Below, piece by piece: positions 21,564 to 34,559 of a stretch of DNA of 64,000 nt. Below the pieces are notes generated by a model. It had not been told where the DNA came from. It saw only the letters and a program-made list of their open reading frames with translations, and searched no databases. Where the stretch lies: assembly GCF_008831285.2 (NCBI RefSeq), contig NC_045147.1, positions 1,328,001-1,392,000 on the forward strand. Reading direction: 5' to 3'. The position numbers and the translations under genes are program-made. The stretch is from Nymphaea colorata. Taxonomy: Eukaryota; Streptophyta; Magnoliopsida; Nymphaeales; Nymphaeaceae. Numbering within the stretch: the stretch's first letter is position 1; each line of letters starts with the position of its first letter.

Positions 21564-22680
21564 AGCTGTGGGACTATGGTCTATGGACTATAGCTTGTTT
21601 GCTTTTTTTCTAGTGGATCTTTGGTTCCCATTCCATTTTGATAGCCTATGTTTGGGATTCTGCATATTATAATTTGCTTCGGAACTACAATATGGAGCCA
21701 CCTTTAGAAGTTAGGCGACAAGCACTTTTTAGGCCTGATTCATGTTCTTAGACAGTTTTAAGCTTTGAAAACAGTGAATTGACCTACTCAAATATTATAA
21801 TGCATCAAATTGCTTTTTTTTTTTTAGTTACAATGCACGTTTTGATTGGCTGCCAACAGGCTATTATTGGTAATAGGATACTGGCGAATGGTCACTCAAG
21901 TAACGTGACACAGGCCATTGTTTTTCCTGAGGGGTTGTTTGTTACACCATAAATCATTGTAAACGGTCCCTGATGGCATCAGCCACATGTCCTATCAACC
22001 TCTAATTATAGAATCCTAGCTTGAAAATACAAAGACTGATAATAAAAATATTTTATGTTGCAAAAGATTTCAAAAATATTTATTAAATAATTTTATAAAT
22101 AGAAAATAAACCTATAGGGATCGATGAGCGTTTTAAGGTTTCTTTATCAAGTTGAGACGAAGGTGGTCCACTTGAGCCCTGGATATCCAACCAAAGCTTC
22201 CTATGCATGCCAAAGCTGAAAATAGGGTAAAGAAATCATCCTAGATCCTCATAATTTAGCGCTAATTTAAATGTCATCCATTAAATTAAATGAAATAAAG
22301 AAACTAACCTATACAAAGACCCGGGGATATAGCATTGAACTAATATAGACAATTCCCAAAAATGAATAACATAAAATCATGACGATCAAAGACATCACAT
22401 GGCACATCAATAACAACCTGGGACACAATATCAATAACTCGCGTTAGACTAAATAGACATAAAAGGTCAACATAAGTGTCCTCAAAAATGAGTTCATAGC
22501 TCAAAGAGAAGAAATAGAAATGAGGTTCTTGTTGAACATCTGAAACGTACATTACATCTGGTAATAATATGTTTTTGGTTTCCTTGTGAATTCAAGTCAC
22601 GTGTTCTGATTCCTTTAATTTCAGTCGTATTAAAAATGTTCTCTCAAAGACATCCACTATGATTTAGCAATTATTCATCA
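21564..22680. other. MYB 3' flank and spacer
   Basis: The 3' untranslated region and polyadenylation region of the MYB gene should lie in the first few hundred bases, but I cannot place the cleavage site. Beyond that is AT-rich sequence with one 70-codon minus-strand open frame (22340-22552) that I do not recognise and do not consider a gene. Confidence 0.4.
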
Positions 22681-22689
22681 GTACTTGGC

Positions 22690-22976
22690 AAACATATATC
22701 CAAGAACATACAACAAGATCTACAAAGTGAAGGACCTCACCACTGGAGAGATCATGAGGTTTAAGAAGGTGGGATTTGTTAATCTAGAGTTAGAGAGCAT
22801 GATATTCATGATTGGAGAGATGTTCGTTCTCAGAAGGATGGACCATCCAATTGTAGTTTAATTGGAGGAATTGGTGACCGCTGGAATGCCATGTAGTTTG
22901 TATCTTGTGTTCCAGTATATGAAGTATGATCTTGCTAGTTCACTGCTTGCCCGACATCAAATTTACATAGCCTCAG
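22690..22976 (+). pseudogene. Exon remnant of a CDK-like Ser/Thr protein kinase
   Basis: A single decayed exon covers the kinase N-lobe. It reads TYNKIYKVKDLTTGEIMRFK, then KVGFVNLELESMIFMIGEM, VLRRMDHPIVV, a stop at 22858-22860, and LVTAGMPCSLYLVFQYMKYD. In plant CDK-like kinases of the At1g54610 type the matching segments are GTYSNVYKA, the VALKKVRF lysine strand, the E-containing C-helix, LRRLDHPNVVKL and SLYLVFEYMEHDL. The Lys of the VAIK-type motif is kept; the Glu of the EYM hinge is changed to Gln. The exon ends at TCAG/GTTTGC, the known exon border in this region, so it derives from genomic DNA and not from a processed mRNA. No catalytic loop or activation segment follows. Confidence 0.8.
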
Positions 22977-25213
22977 GTTTGCTTTTGCTATTGGCTTTCT
23001 AGTTAAAACTTGGCTTTCTTTGTATTTTTGCTGCATGTGGTGCCACTACAATATACTTGGCATTTCATTTCGTTCAAGGGATTGTTTTTTTTGGGGTTCA
23101 TCTGTTTCATTTCAGGTTAGGATTTCATCTAGGGTTTCATTAGTGACTGATTCTTTATTCGGATGTTTTCTATTTGGGTGCCAGTGAAATTTGATTAAAT
23201 CTCTGAGTTGCAGGTTGTTTTCTACTCAACTTGGTTATTTGTTTTTTTAGTAGATAGATTGTGAGTCCTTCCTATAAATGGTGTATTGAAATATGGGGTG
23301 TTCCAGTTGCATGTAAAGGTGTGATTTTTTATTTTTTTCCTTTGAGGAGTTATGCACCTTTGACCTTCGGGCATTGAATGGAACAGTCTGATTCTTAGTA
23401 AATAGACTTTGAAAAGATTTACTAAATCTAATAACTGACATGAAGGCAGCTGGAGAAGAAAGTCTAGTTTCGCTGAAATCTATTGCAACTGCAAAGATTC
23501 TATATCATGACAAATGGACAGGTATATCCTTGTATGACTAGTGGGTCTGCTACTTCCAGGTTAAGAGGTTAGACTTTTTATTATTTGATTGTTGTTTATG
23601 TTGCATTTTCATCCTTTCAAAACATGTTAAGGAAAATTTTATTCTAATTTCCATGTGTCTTACCGTGAAGAAATGCCAAATTTAAATGTTTTATTGTTCA
23701 TCATTAAAGTTATGGCCCTTCCTTCAAGAGAAAGAACTCCCCCTCTCTTCCAGCCATGGTTCTATGTCTAACTTACACTAGTTCAGCTTAAATCATTGGT
23801 CTAAAAATGTTGTTTTACCTTATTCTATTTGCAAATCAATTTATGATGGAATTATATGCAATTCAAGGTCAACTTGGCACCTTGATATCAAGTCTCTGTT
23901 TGATAGTTGCAGAGAAGTAACATGCATTTCAAAAGGCATAAGACTCTCTTTGGAATATCAGGTGAAAGGAAAGGTAATGTCATTCTTAGGCAATGTGTAT
24001 AAGTTGCTGTTGTGTATGAGAAGTTTTATTATTACACCAAGTAGGTTTTAATGCCTAGGTTTCCAATTTGAATTCTTGGAAATAAAATGATTGTTAAGAA
24101 AGAAAATGATTGTGGATCTTAGTTATCACAGATCATTTTCCAGGTAATCTTCTGCAAGTGCATATAGAAAAAGGGAAAGTCCACAAAGAAAATTGCGATG
24201 ATTACAAACAACAATAAAAGAAGATCTACATAGTCAAAAGGAAGTGCCCTCTAGCAACATAAGTATAAGTACACAAAAAGCAACAGATTCTAACCTATAT
24301 TATTTAACTGTTCATATTTTTAGAAAAGCAACATCCTCTCGAGAGAGAAAATAATTTGGAATTTGAAATTAAGAGAATAAACTTTATGCCAGTTAAAGTA
24401 GTACAACTTCCTATATTCCCACAACATTCATGAAGCTGCATTTCAATGGACTTGTTTTTACATGTGAACATTTGCAACATCTGCACACATTGCAAGAGAA
24501 AATCCCTCAAATTAGGTTGAACAACAACACAGACAACTGTAAAACTGGCAAAAATAATAAGATGTACATGTAAACCCCCCTTTCCTCTCCCGACACATGA
24601 GAGGAGGAAAAAACCTTTTGAAAAAGGAACATTGAATTTCTGAAACAAATTCATTGGTGATGTGAGAAAACAAACCATATTCTTCCCCAACCATGCCAAG
24701 CTAGATTCAGCGGGAATGTTGTACCGAAGGATGAAAAAAATAGAATCCAAAGGATGAAAATCTTTTAGCTTTACTCATGGATTTACACTAGAAAGATTTG
24801 TTTTTCCCTCTTTTTTCTAATTCCTCTCTCATGTTCAAGCATTACTTTGAGAGGCAGTAAAAACGGAAAGGCATGGAAAAGAATTTTGTCAAACAATGAA
24901 GAAGAACAAAAAGAAGGATAGGAAGCATAATGAAGAAAAGATAGGGAAATGAAAACCTTGGAGAGTAAGAAAAGAGATCTCATAACCGATCATATCATTT
25001 TGGTCAGGTCTCTCTTAACGGGGAAGTTGAGGTTTAGAATTCTTTTTCACGAGATCCTAATTTTTTTGAAGGGTTATTAACCAAAAAAAAAAAACATTGG
25101 AAAAAAAAAATGAGGGCTTCTTCTCTCCACCAAATAGTTCAAATAGCATTCTTTTTCTCTCGACCAGACAATTTGACTATTTTTCTGGAATGAGATAGAG
25201 AACCTCCAAAACT
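22977..25213. other. Spacer downstream of the kinase remnant
   Basis: No coding sequence that I recognise. About 24145-24264 is a direct repeat of about 30722-30832 (both contain AGTGCATATA and AAAGGGAAA, then CCACAAAGAAAA). A 148-codon minus-strand open frame at 24304-24750 has low-complexity, Phe/Cys-rich composition and is judged accidental. Confidence 0.4.
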
Positions 25214-28200
25214 TGTTTACATACATCTTTTTTGAATAATACCTTGCATGCACCTTGATGGAAAATATTTGTATGCTTTCGTTCCAAAGGAATAAAGAAA
25301 AGACCCATCCTATTGGTACAATGATTGACTAGTCATAGAGTTTTGACCAGGGGTATTCAATCCCAAGGTCCAAAATAATTTGCTTAATCTCTAAACAACT
25401 AAGTGTTATGCATCAACTTAATAAACAACGTAAAATGTGAATGCATATGCACATGAACTTAGTTTTGGAAAAGGAATTCATTTTGTAAAGCTGGAATAAC
25501 TTTTAGGACATTGGGTATGAAAAAAGATCAAAATGCCTTTTCATCAAGGGGTCATGACATGGGGCCTACATCTACGTGATGCATGCATATTTTGAAAAAT
25601 AATTGGAAATTTAATTGAAAATCAAGTTGAGAATAACTTTGAGAAGCAAGTTAGAAATTGATTTTGGAAATGGACTTAAATTGGGATTTGATAAGAGACA
25701 TGAAAGATAATTTGGGAAATCTTTATGTACTTTTAAAATGTGCCCCAGAGAATGCCAAGGCATTTAACCATCCCTGCACTGTGTCTATGGATAATGGCCT
25801 GTATTATGTTGAACATATTTGGTGTTTAAGAAGATGGTACATATGTGTGACGACATTCATGTTATCCCAACAAATGGAAAGATTAAATTTGTGTGTGTAG
25901 ATGCGTGACAAACCATTTGCATGCTATGGAAAACAAATTATCTGCACATGTGCACCTACCTAATGCATGAAAGGAAAAAATTAAACTAAGAACATGCTAC
26001 CAAACAAAACATGAAAATAGAAAACATTTAATATATGCAACACAAGGTGAAACCATCGACAACCATTGCTAAGGAGGCAACCTCGTACATTGCACAATGT
26101 GTTCCTACAAGATCATGCCAACTAGACTTAATGTGGCACGACTATCCAAACCTAATTAGCTAACCACATGACAACTGTTAGACATAGAATTGGTGGGACA
26201 CACTCTAGATATCCTAGAGAAACAACACAATGTGATGTGTACTAAAAAATGATCTGAACTAAATTATGCCAAGTCAACATGAGTTGGGACTCTAACTTGG
26301 ATGGCGTCTAAGGGCTGCTAAAACTAGAAGATAGACTAAAAGTTTGGAGATAATAGATGGCCTAAACAAACTCAGGTTGAAGTGGAACTTGGAATACAAC
26401 TTCTAGACATGTCAAACAAACCAATGGATGTGATGGATTGGGAAAACCTATCCAGATGAGGGAGAAACATATGATGAATAGAGGTTAAAAATGTGATTAA
26501 GCAGCAAAGATAACTGATATTGCAGAAAACTGTTCAACTTCTAGAGTGAAGAAACATGGCCTAACTATCTTAGATTTGAAAAAATTGCACAGATGTTATC
26601 TCAACATGTTAAGTTAATGCTTGAATTGAGAAAATCAGAAAACGATGGCAGAAACACGACTTAGATGCCACCAAAGTGACACTAGTTCTGCAATTTGCAG
26701 CAATGCACTTATCATATGGCGGGAAACTTCAGACGAGTGAAGGGAGTACCTAACAAGTTTGGTTTTAGCTGAAAATTGTTGGGATGATAGTTGTTATATA
26801 GGTGAATAAAACACTTTATGTTCTCAATATCACACCTTTGTTGAAACTTATGAGGTCTAGAAAATGGTGGGTTTGATATAAGGCAAGATAATTATAAGTG
26901 CATGAAAAATAGAAAAACTATATCAACGGGGCAACTTGGGACGACTAGTTGATGACCTTAACGACTATGAACATGACTAAAAGAAGACATGGGCACTCAT
27001 GGTATATGGGAAACACGAAACAACTTTTCTCCTAAAAATTTCAAAATAAAACATGCTAAAATAATATGTTGTCAATGCCAGACTAAAACTATATCTAATT
27101 GAACACCAAATTCGAAGAAACTCAAAGAAATTGCTCTAGACACATTGATGAAGTTACCTCCACTGATTAGATTTGAAAAACAACAACAAAATCCCAGCAT
27201 GTAGCATCAATAAAACGTGAAAATTCTCACCATCTACTTTTCTAAAGAATGTCAGACTGCACAAAATAGGTTATTGTAATATTGTTAGAAAAGGGATCAG
27301 ATAACATTCAAAATGCATGCATTTTAAGCTTTTTAACAAGCTAACAAATAGAAAAACAACTTTTCCTTCTACAAAGTTAAAAGATTTTGCCTAGTTCATG
27401 AGCTATGAAGCTGCAAACCTCGATGAAATTTCCAAATTTTTGCATACATGCACTTCAGGAAATAGGTTTCTATACTTTGTGTAACAGAAAGATCAAACAT
27501 ACTCCAAATCATGTTAAAATAGTACCAGTAGACATTTTGATGAATCCATCATATATCCAAGCATTAAAAAAAAATCATATAGTGAAAGTTCTGGCATTTG
27601 AAAGGTGGGCAAAATTCTGCTACACAGGAAGATAGATCTGGCCAAGATAACTTGAAGTTAAAAAAACTAGACTAGATAGTAAATATAGTCTACTTAGATT
27701 ACATCTACTAAGATGTGTCGACATTTGGTGTACTTAGATTTTGGTATTAGATTTAAATATAGTTTTCATATGAAATCAAGGTCTGAAAAAGAGATTTGGA
27801 TCTCCATTTTAGATAAAATATATGATTAGAGATCTACATTGTGATATGATGTTGAGATTTGAATGTAGAATAGATCATGAATTGATATTTGATACTGAAT
27901 TATGAATTTAGATGGAGATTTTGATCTAAAATAGGAGATGTCCCTCACTAGGTCCTACTTAACCAGGTGGGTCTGGTCTGAGTTTAGTTGACCAATCTTA
28001 GACAGATATGGTTAAACTATAACTGGTTTGAGTGGAACTGGGTTCATTTGATCAAACCTAGTCAAATTGAAACTATTTTAAATGCTAGGTCCAATATATT
28101 TGAGCCTACTAGGCTGGAAATTTGATTGGGCTTGAGCCAGGGTGGGACTTAGACTCAACTGGTCTTGGACCAAGATAGAGTTATTTAAGGCATGTCTGGA

Positions 28201-29696
28201 TGACATGTGCTGAATTGGATGAATCTAGGCCAACAATTGAGTTTAATGAGTTGAGCTGGGTCCAGATTTAGGAAACAAGTGAGCCTAATCGAGGTGCTGT
28301 AAATCAAACATGTTTTAGAAAATTGAACTTGATGGTTCCTGTGAGGTCTAAATTAGGGCATGTCTTGGGAGATTGAACTAGGTGAAGTTAAATTTGAAAG
28401 TTTGGATCAAACTGGGTTCTGTGGATTCTGCTCAGGCTATTTTCATCAAGTCTTGCAAACTGAGGTTTGTGGATCGCATTGAAACTATTTGTGACATGTA
28501 TGGGGAAACTAGGGTTTATGGGTTCTATTGAAGCTATTCATAACAGTTTCGAGAAAAGAAGGATTTGCAGGGCCCACCAAAAATAGTAACGATGGAATTT
28601 GGCCTCAAATATGGTAGGGTCAGGCATCACTTCTTACATCATAGTCAGGTTTATAAGAAATTATGAAACATCATCTGGTTGGCCCAAAAAGGGAACATGG
28701 TTGAATGCAGAAAGAAAATGAGCAATGAAGCTAATGTTAAAGTGAGAGAAAGGCTAAACTCTATAGGTTCTATGTAGGGTCTTGACAGGTTGAGCTGCAA
28801 GGACCTAGAAGAATATTTTTAGACAATGATCAATCGAGAGATCTAAAAAATTCTAGTGGAAATCGAGCTGAAATTAACTCCAAACATAAATAGGAGTGAA
28901 GTGACTAAGTGATTAAAGCATATAAGGTTAGTGAATTTGTAGAATTGAAATTTCATTTTTATTATAGGTGAACTAACTAGATTCGAGCTGGGGAAAGGTA
29001 GATACACTCACAATGAGGGTCCTCCTGGCTCGGTAGGGGCTAACATGATGCAATTTTGATGAAATTGAGCTTGGATGTCAGAAACAGAGTGATTAACATT
29101 GGGGATTGACATGTAGACATCTTGAAAAGTCAGTTGAACTATATCTAGGGTGAACTAACTGGTATTGAGCTAGGGTTAAGTTATTGCCAGCATGACTAGT
29201 ATAAATTAAGCTCTATCTAGGTTAACTTCACTTAACTAGGGTAAATTGATTTAAAACTACTACAATGGGCAGTGGAGTGACATGGTTTATGAATTATGAA
29301 CTCAGTAAAAGGGAAGGTCTACAATTATACTTCCCAATCCACTAAAGCTAGACTGAATTGCCCTTAAAGAACTGGTTCTCAGGTTGGTTAAGGTTGAGAA
29401 TGAAAAGTGAATTTGGAAACCTACCATTTCTGTTGGAGTGGAGCCCACCAAGCCCAATTAAATTGCTTTAAGTAAAAATGCTCAAGATAAAATCTTAGTG
29501 GGCCATAAATGAAGGTCCTTGGACATAATCTAAAGTTGGAAATGGTTTGATAATGTTAGCTTTCTCAGATTGGCTCATTTCTAGGGTTTTGCAGAAGTTA
29601 AGGGTATTCTTGGCTTGACGACCTTGCTGGGTGAGGATGTGCCCATCAGGGGTAAAATAGTAATTTGCATCAGGTGGAAAATTTAGGCTGTTCACA
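25214..29696 (-). repeat. Tat-like LTR, minus strand, 4.5 kb
   Basis: On the minus strand it starts TGTGAACAGCCTAAATTTTC (29696) and ends at the TGTTTACATAC complement (25214). Start and end match the ends of the copies at 43777-48423, 13915-15543 and 54491. The conserved module is at 25298-25370. Directly upstream on the minus strand is a purine tract (GACAAAGGGAATAGGAGG, about 29699-29720), which fits a PPT and marks this as a 3' LTR. The length agrees with the 43.8 kb copy (4.65 kb). There is no open frame over 100 codons. The U3 portion (27700-29690) is full of GATCTAGAT and GGTCTAGTT-like degenerate repeats. Confidence 0.65.
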
Positions 29697-31457
29697 AAGC
29701 CTCCTATTCCCTTTGTCTTTCTTTCTTTATCCCTCTCTCTATGGAGTGGAGAAAGAAATGAAACTGGAGGCGACAAAAGAAAGTGGCTTCAATGGTTAAA
29801 AACCCTTGAGAAGAAAATGAGCAATGCTGGGGGAGTTGGCAGGTTATATGGTTGTACTGCTTATATCAGTGATCACATCTCATTGGAATAGGTTTGCCAT
29901 CTTCTAGGACACATATCATCTTGGTATAGTGACACTGCTATATACAAGGCTTAATGTAGTGAGATATGCGGTGCATGAGTAGATGTTTCACCGACAGTAC
30001 AAATATGATGGAATCAATAACAAAAAGTGTTGCTACAAAGCAACAAAGATATGCCCAAAAGGTTAGAATCTAAAGGACACCCCCTCTGATTGGTACCTAT
30101 TGTTGGCTTCAACTCTGATGGTTGGCAGAGATGAACCGATGTTTTTGGTGGTTATCTAGAGCCTGTCAGTGTCTGACTAGTTATTATTGAAACACCTGCG
30201 ATTGATTGAACAAAACTAGCTGTTATTGAAATGCCTGCAATTGATTGAAGAAACTTGTTGAAAGACCATTACGAACACCATCAATTGAGGAAAAGGGGCA
30301 TATTCCGGTGGCAATGAATGACCAACAATAAGTTCAATCGCTGTCATCACACGCCAATTGGAAGGTGGACAAAAGGTGTCGAGCTAGCTGCCCGTTATGA
30401 AGAAAAGTAAAGATGGTAGAATAAGCTAAAAATGGTCATCCTTGTTGCTTAAGCTGCAAGAAGAAGTCTGAAACCATTGTTTTTTTATACCGACCCATAG
30501 GTGAGCAATCCGCTTGGCAGGATTGGTCGATGGGCGATGGATCGAGACCCTCAAAAAATGAAAGTCATTACAAGAAGAAATGAGAACATCAAGAGAAGTG
30601 ATGATGATTCCTCTACAAAAATCCTTATAACCCCTCAGTTTAGAAAGTCATTTACAAACCTAACTAGCAAGGTTTTAATTTCTTGATCTCAGTTAACAAA
30701 GATCACCATCTAACATTCTAGGCACCCTTCTATAAGTGCATATATAAAAAGGGAAAATCCACAAAGAAAACTGCAATGCAAGTAACAATAAAAGAAGTTC
30801 ATGGAGTCAACATGAAGTACCATCTAGCCACATAAGTAACATAGAAAAAGATGGTGCATTCAATGGCTGAAAACCCATGAGAAGAAGAAAATGAGTAAAG
30901 CTGGGGGTGTTGACAGGTTATAAGGTTGGACTTTGTCTACTGAGTTCAGCATCCTATAGCTGTACTTATTATCACTGGTATAGATTTGCCATCACCAAAG
31001 ACATGTACCATACTGAGTATGAATACACCATTGTATATATACAAGTCTTTTTGTAGTAAGATATGCAGCGCATGAGCTGTAAAAATTATATAGTCAATTA
31101 AAAGAAGGTTGCTACAAATCAACAAAGTTTTGCCAAAAAGGTCAGAATCCGAAGGACATTACATCCAGTTGGCACCGATTGTTGGCATGAACTCCGCTGG
31201 CTAGCAGCAGAGAGAAAGAGATGAAATAATGTTCTCACTGAATAGTGAGAGTCTGCCAACATCTAATTTAATGATGACCGAAACACCTGCCACTGGTTCG
31301 AAGAAATTCTTTGAAAACCCATTATGGACTCCATTAACGTAGGAAATGGGGGAATATTTGGGTGGCGATGAACAACTGCCAGTAAGGTCGATTGTTTTCA
31401 TCGCACGCCAGCAGGAAGGTACACAAAGGGTGTTGGTCCTGCCCCCTACGATGAAGA
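29697..31457. repeat. Internal side of the 25.2 kb LTR: degenerate tandem duplication (about 29780-30480 and 30850-31457)
   Basis: Two collinear copies share ACCCTTGAGAAGAAAATGAG / ACCCATGAGAAGAAGAAAAT, then GTTGGCAGG, GGTTTGCCATC, GAGATATGC, GCTACAAA and CGATTGTTGGC-like segments, in the same order. The second copy is cut at 31457 by the copia element and resumes at 36756 (GATGGTAGAATAAGC-like sequence of copy 1 at 30413 corresponds to 36770). No coding function is visible. Confidence 0.65.
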
Positions 31458-32025
31458 TCTAAAGTAATCACCGACTCTTGGGAAGAGTCGAGAAGATTCA
31501 AGAGGCTACGAGCCTCTTCTTTTTGTAAGTCGGTGGATGTAATGATTAAAAGGAAATAAATTAAGAAACAAAGAAAAAAAAATTAGAATGTGGTGGATTC
31601 TTCCACCACCGACTGAGTGCATTGAGTAAGAAGAGAGTGGTGAGTGTCTAGAGCAAGAGTTTAGCTCGAGTGTTCATTTTGTGAGCTAGAGTGTGGGAGT
31701 TTCAAGTGTGTGCTCAAGTGCAAGGGCGTTGGGTGCTTGGAATCTTAGCTCACTACGTGAGCTTGTTGAGGTGAGTTCTTGTAAGCTTTATCTTGACAAA
31801 TAATGCAAGTATATTATTTAAGTATACTTGGTGCATTTACGTCATCATTTGTTTAGATCACTTTGTCAACTTTGTTGGTTTGGTGATTAAGCTTTTATTA
31901 AGTAAGTTTTTTCAAGCTTATTGTTAAGAATTATTTTAGATGTCGATACTCTGCCAGTTTTTCTCTACATAAATTTGGGTTTGGATCTAAGTTATATCTA
32001 GGGCCCACATTCATTTTCTCCTTCA
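31458..32025 (+). repeat. 5' LTR of the copia element (TATA region deleted)
   Basis: 568 bp. Compared with the 3' LTR it lacks about 34 bases between CACCACCGACT and GAGTGCATTG, the interval that holds CTATAAATAG in the 3' LTR. It also has small insertions such as ACAAAG near 31566. Several substitutions separate the two LTRs, so the insertion is not recent. Confidence 0.9.
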
Positions 32026-32027
32026 AG

Positions 32028-32039
32028 TGGTATCAGAGC
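32028..32039 (+). promoter_or_regulatory. Primer-binding site
   Basis: TGGTATCAGAGC, two bases after the 5' LTR. It is complementary to the 3' end of initiator tRNA-Met, the standard primer of plant copia elements. Confidence 0.95.
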
Positions 32040-32101
32040 AACGTTCAGTCTAAGGGTCGATTTAATAGTGAGATTAATTGGGCTAATTATAGTTTGAAAT
32101 T

Positions 32102-32827
32102 ATGGTGGCATTAGCGGTTGCATTAAATAATATTGAGAAGCTTAATAATAGCAATTATGACTATTGGAAATCTTGCATAGAGTCATATTTTCTAGGACAT
32201 GAATTATGGGAGTTAGTTTTGGGATCAAACACTAATATTGTTGTCAACGAGGAAGCTAAGAAGAAATGGATGATCAAAGCAGGGAAAGCTTTATTTGCAA
32301 TTAAGGTATCAATTGAAAAAGATTTATTAGAGCATATACATGATGCTAAAACTCCTAAAGAAGCATGGAATGTTTTTGCAACACTATTTTCTCGAGCTTA
32401 TGATGCCTACCTGCAACTGTTACAAAATGAGTTGTCTACATTAACTCAGGGAAACATGTCGATAGTAGAATATTTTATGAAGGTTAAAAATATTTGTAGA
32501 GAGATTTCTCAAATTGACCCTGAGTCTAAGATTATTGAGGCCCATATGCAGAGAATTCTTATTCGTAGACTTCATCCAGAATTTAGTAGTTTTATAATTG
32601 GTGTTCAAGGCTGACCAATTCAGTCAACTTTGTTGGAGTTAGAGAATTTTTTGATCAATGAAGAAACATTAGCGAAGCAAATGGCTGGACTTTCACTCAA
32701 AGTAAATAATGAGGAAGCTCTGTTTAGTAAGGATCAAAGATCACGTTGGCCAGCTAAACCAGTCATTAGGTCTCCAAATAGAAACATTGACGAAAAGAAA
32801 GAGAAAAATATAGAAAATCACTTATAA
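32102..32827 (+). pseudogene. copia gag, with one in-frame stop
   Basis: The ATG at 32102 opens a capsid frame: LNNSNYDYWKSCIESYFLG near the start, then KEAWNVFATLFSRAYDAYLQ and LSTLTQGNMSIVEYFMKVKN, typical of the UBN2/Retrotran_gag_2 fold. An in-frame TGA at 32612-32614 sits where the family has Trp (GVQG-stop-PIQSTLLELENFL), consistent with TGG to TGA. The same frame continues to TAA at 32825-32827. The CCHC zinc knuckle is gone: after RKC (near 32844-32852) the sequence jumps to post-knuckle sequence (AGTAAGCAACATTGG). Gag would package the RNA in a cytoplasmic particle; this copy cannot. Confidence 0.9.
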
Positions 32828-32903
32828 AGTCAAAATAGATGAAGAAAATGCAGTCACAACAAGTAAGCAACATTGGGGAGCTAATGAGACTGTACAAAAA
32901 AGT

Positions 32904-34320
32904 TTGTTTCTGTACTCAATGGAGGTTAAAGAGGATATTAAACAAAAAAGATGCAACTCTGCTTATATAAAACCTATAAAAGAAAAAGAAGTGAAGATCA
33001 ATTATCAAACCGATTGGATAATTTATTCTGGATGCTCAAATCATATGACTCGTGATGAGAACAAGTTTGTAAGTATGAAAGAATATGATGAAAATTGAGT
33101 TGTTGTTATTGCTAATAACACAAAGCTCCCAGTCGCACACAATGGAGTAGTAGAGGTTGTAGCCAACCATGGTAAAGACAGAATTTCACGAAACGTCTAT
33201 CATGTTCCAGGAATGACTAAGAACTTGATGTCTGTGCCATAGCTTATAACGTTAGGTCACTATGTATTGATCAGCCCAAATGATGTGAAAGTTTATAAAA
33301 ATGAAAATGTTCAAGGAACTCCCATATTTGAAGGAAGAAAAGTTGAGTCAATATATGTCCTGTCAGCAGAAATAGCATGTAATGACAAAATAAGAAAGCA
33401 TGACACTTCAGATATCTGGCATGAGAGACTCGCTCATGTTGGATATAATATACTCCAGGAGATGTTTAATAATGTGCAATTGATTGGGCTACCAAAGTTT
33501 GAGGTACGAACAGACAAAGTATGCATAGGATGTCAATATGGAAAGGTTCACAGAAGGCCACTCAAGGAATTGAAGTATAGAGCTAAAGCGTCATTTGAGG
33601 TTGTGCATTCAGATGTATTCAAAAAAATACCAGACCCATCAGTTGGAGGTAAGAGGTATTTATCACATTTATTGATGATTTTTCAAGATATACTTGGGTA
33701 TATTTCATGAAAAAAAAGTCAAAAGCACTTGAAAGTTTAAAGAGTTTCACCAGATGGTGAGAAAAGAACTTGGGTATAGAATTCAGTGTCTATATACTGA
33801 TAATGATGGCGAACATATATCTGACTTGTTTATGGCATACATGAAGCAACATGGTATTCGAAGGCAAATTTACATGTGCCTATACACCACAGCAAAATGG
33901 AGTGGCAGAACAGAAAAATCGTTACATGGCATAAACATGTCGAAGCATGATACATGCAAAGAACATGCCACCAAAATTTTGGGCCGAATGTGTCAGCACT
34001 GCTATACATGTAATTAATCGATTACCATTGCCAAGATTTAATTTTAAGTCTCCATATGAAATGCTCCACGAAAAGGAGTCGTCTGTGAGTTATTTTAGAG
34101 TATTTGGTTGTGTATGTTATGTTTTTCTATCATGAGCAGCACATGACTAAGTTCGACAAGAAGGTACATAGGTGTGTCTTTGTTGGATATGATCCTTATC
34201 GAAAGGTATGGAGATGTGCTAATCCTAGACAGAACAAGTTCATGTTTCTTGCGATGTCATCTTCGATGAAACATCATCCTGGTGGTCAAAAAAGAAGAAT
34301 GCGCTTCCAGACTCTCTAGT
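32904..34320 (+). pseudogene. copia protease and integrase region, broken
   Basis: The protease segment reads WIIYSGCSNHMTRDENKF near 33018-33072. The catalytic Asp of the usual DSGCS/T motif is Tyr (TAT for GAT). Stops follow at 33096-33098 and near 33239. The GAG-pre-integrase zinc motif is present (WHERLAHVGYN, then CIGCQYGKVHRRP, near 33415-33560). The integrase core is seen as FEVVHSDV (near 33595-33620) and, after a frame change near 33655, FIDDFSRYTWVYFMK-like codons (33665-33710). The region LYTDNDGEHISDLFMAYMKQ (33792-33850) holds the third segment before another frameshift. FWAECVSTAIHVINRLPL (33979-34030) is the integrase tail. At least three frame breaks make it dead. Confidence 0.9.
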
Positions 34321-34559
34321 TTTTAAAAGAGATATTCAAAACAAAATACAATTTGAGATGAATCATGGAGGGCATGAGCCAGGAGACATATAAGCAAGAC
34401 GATTAAATAAACAAGTTCAAACGCCTGAACATAGCCCAAGACGAGAAGAACAAGTAGATCCATGGAGAACAAGAATCAGTCCTCTTCAACAATGAAGTAT
34501 AGAAGAAGAAAGACCATTACAACTTGAAGAGCCAGAAGGAACATCTATAACATTAAGAA

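Noticed and set aside
22340-22552. 70-codon minus-strand open frame downstream of the MYB gene
   Set aside because: No start context, no recognised motif, AT-rich surroundings.
24304-24750. 148-codon minus-strand open frame
   Set aside because: Low-complexity, Phe/Ser/Cys-rich composition, no motif, no splice or promoter context; likely chance.
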